From the NCBI GenBank assembly GCA_023246565.1, contig JAHFIE010000009.1:1-22445 (forward strand): a stretch of 22,445 nucleotides of DNA. Direction: 5' to 3'. The stretch comes from Candidatus Magasanikiibacteriota bacterium. Lineage in GTDB: Bacteria; Patescibacteriota; Patescibacteriia; Magasanikbacterales; UBA922. The translations under genes were made by a program, and so were the position numbers. Below are positions 22,444 through 22,445 of the stretch, one piece after another. Each line of letters begins with the position of its first letter. The first letter of the stretch is position 1. Under the pieces are notes generated by a model. The model saw only the letters and a program-made list of their open reading frames with translations, made no database searches and had not been told where the DNA came from.

Positions 22444-22445
22444 CA

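Overview
The window is about 22.4 kb of AT-rich bacterial DNA with densely packed genes. Most genes point right from position 1 to about 15 kb. From about 15.1 to 20.4 kb most point left, uppS then points right, and a nrdJ fragment points left at the edge. Several traits suggest a Candidate Phyla Radiation (Patescibacteria) lineage: an ECF sigma factor paired with a DUF5667-type protein, MutY and TrmA/RlmD-type enzymes without their Fe-S cysteines, a B12-dependent ribonucleotide reductase, and almost no Shine-Dalgarno sequences before host genes. This is inference from gene content; the phylum cannot be proven here.

Layout. 1-2784: end of a membrane-anchored protein, a MutY-like glycosylase, then sigma factor and DUF5667 protein. 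2785-3260: a GC-rich island with one small leftward gene. 3356-6787: TrmA/RlmD-type RNA methyltransferase, DsbA-like and VKOR oxidative-folding pair, PfkB sugar/nucleoside kinase. 6803-7318: a second compositionally odd leftward island with three tiny genes. 7394-15030: ahcY, a queuosine-precursor transporter, four ABC-2 permeases (two A/B pairs) with one ATPase, and an AI-2E-type permease, closed by a strong terminator. 15148-20422: MazG-like pyrophosphohydrolase directly behind tRNA-Leu(UAA), a DoxX-like protein on the opposite strand, cobalamin adenosyltransferase, SDR oxidoreductase, a kinase-fold protein, HicBA, a NIF3/PII-like single-domain protein, an isochorismatase-family hydrolase and a hypothetical protein. 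20670-22443: uppS and the C-terminal part of nrdJ.

Functional links: DsbA with VKOR makes a disulfide-forming pair. AhcY with the PfkB kinase would clear S-adenosylhomocysteine and adenosine. The cobalamin adenosyltransferase can supply the coenzyme NrdJ needs.

The parts no standard annotation explains are: (1) two long perfect hairpins, 14.6 kb apart, that share an almost identical loop and inner stem while their outer arms differ in sequence but remain fully complementary; and (2) two leftward islands of small unrecognised genes with higher GC and strong Shine-Dalgarno sites, unlike every host gene around them.
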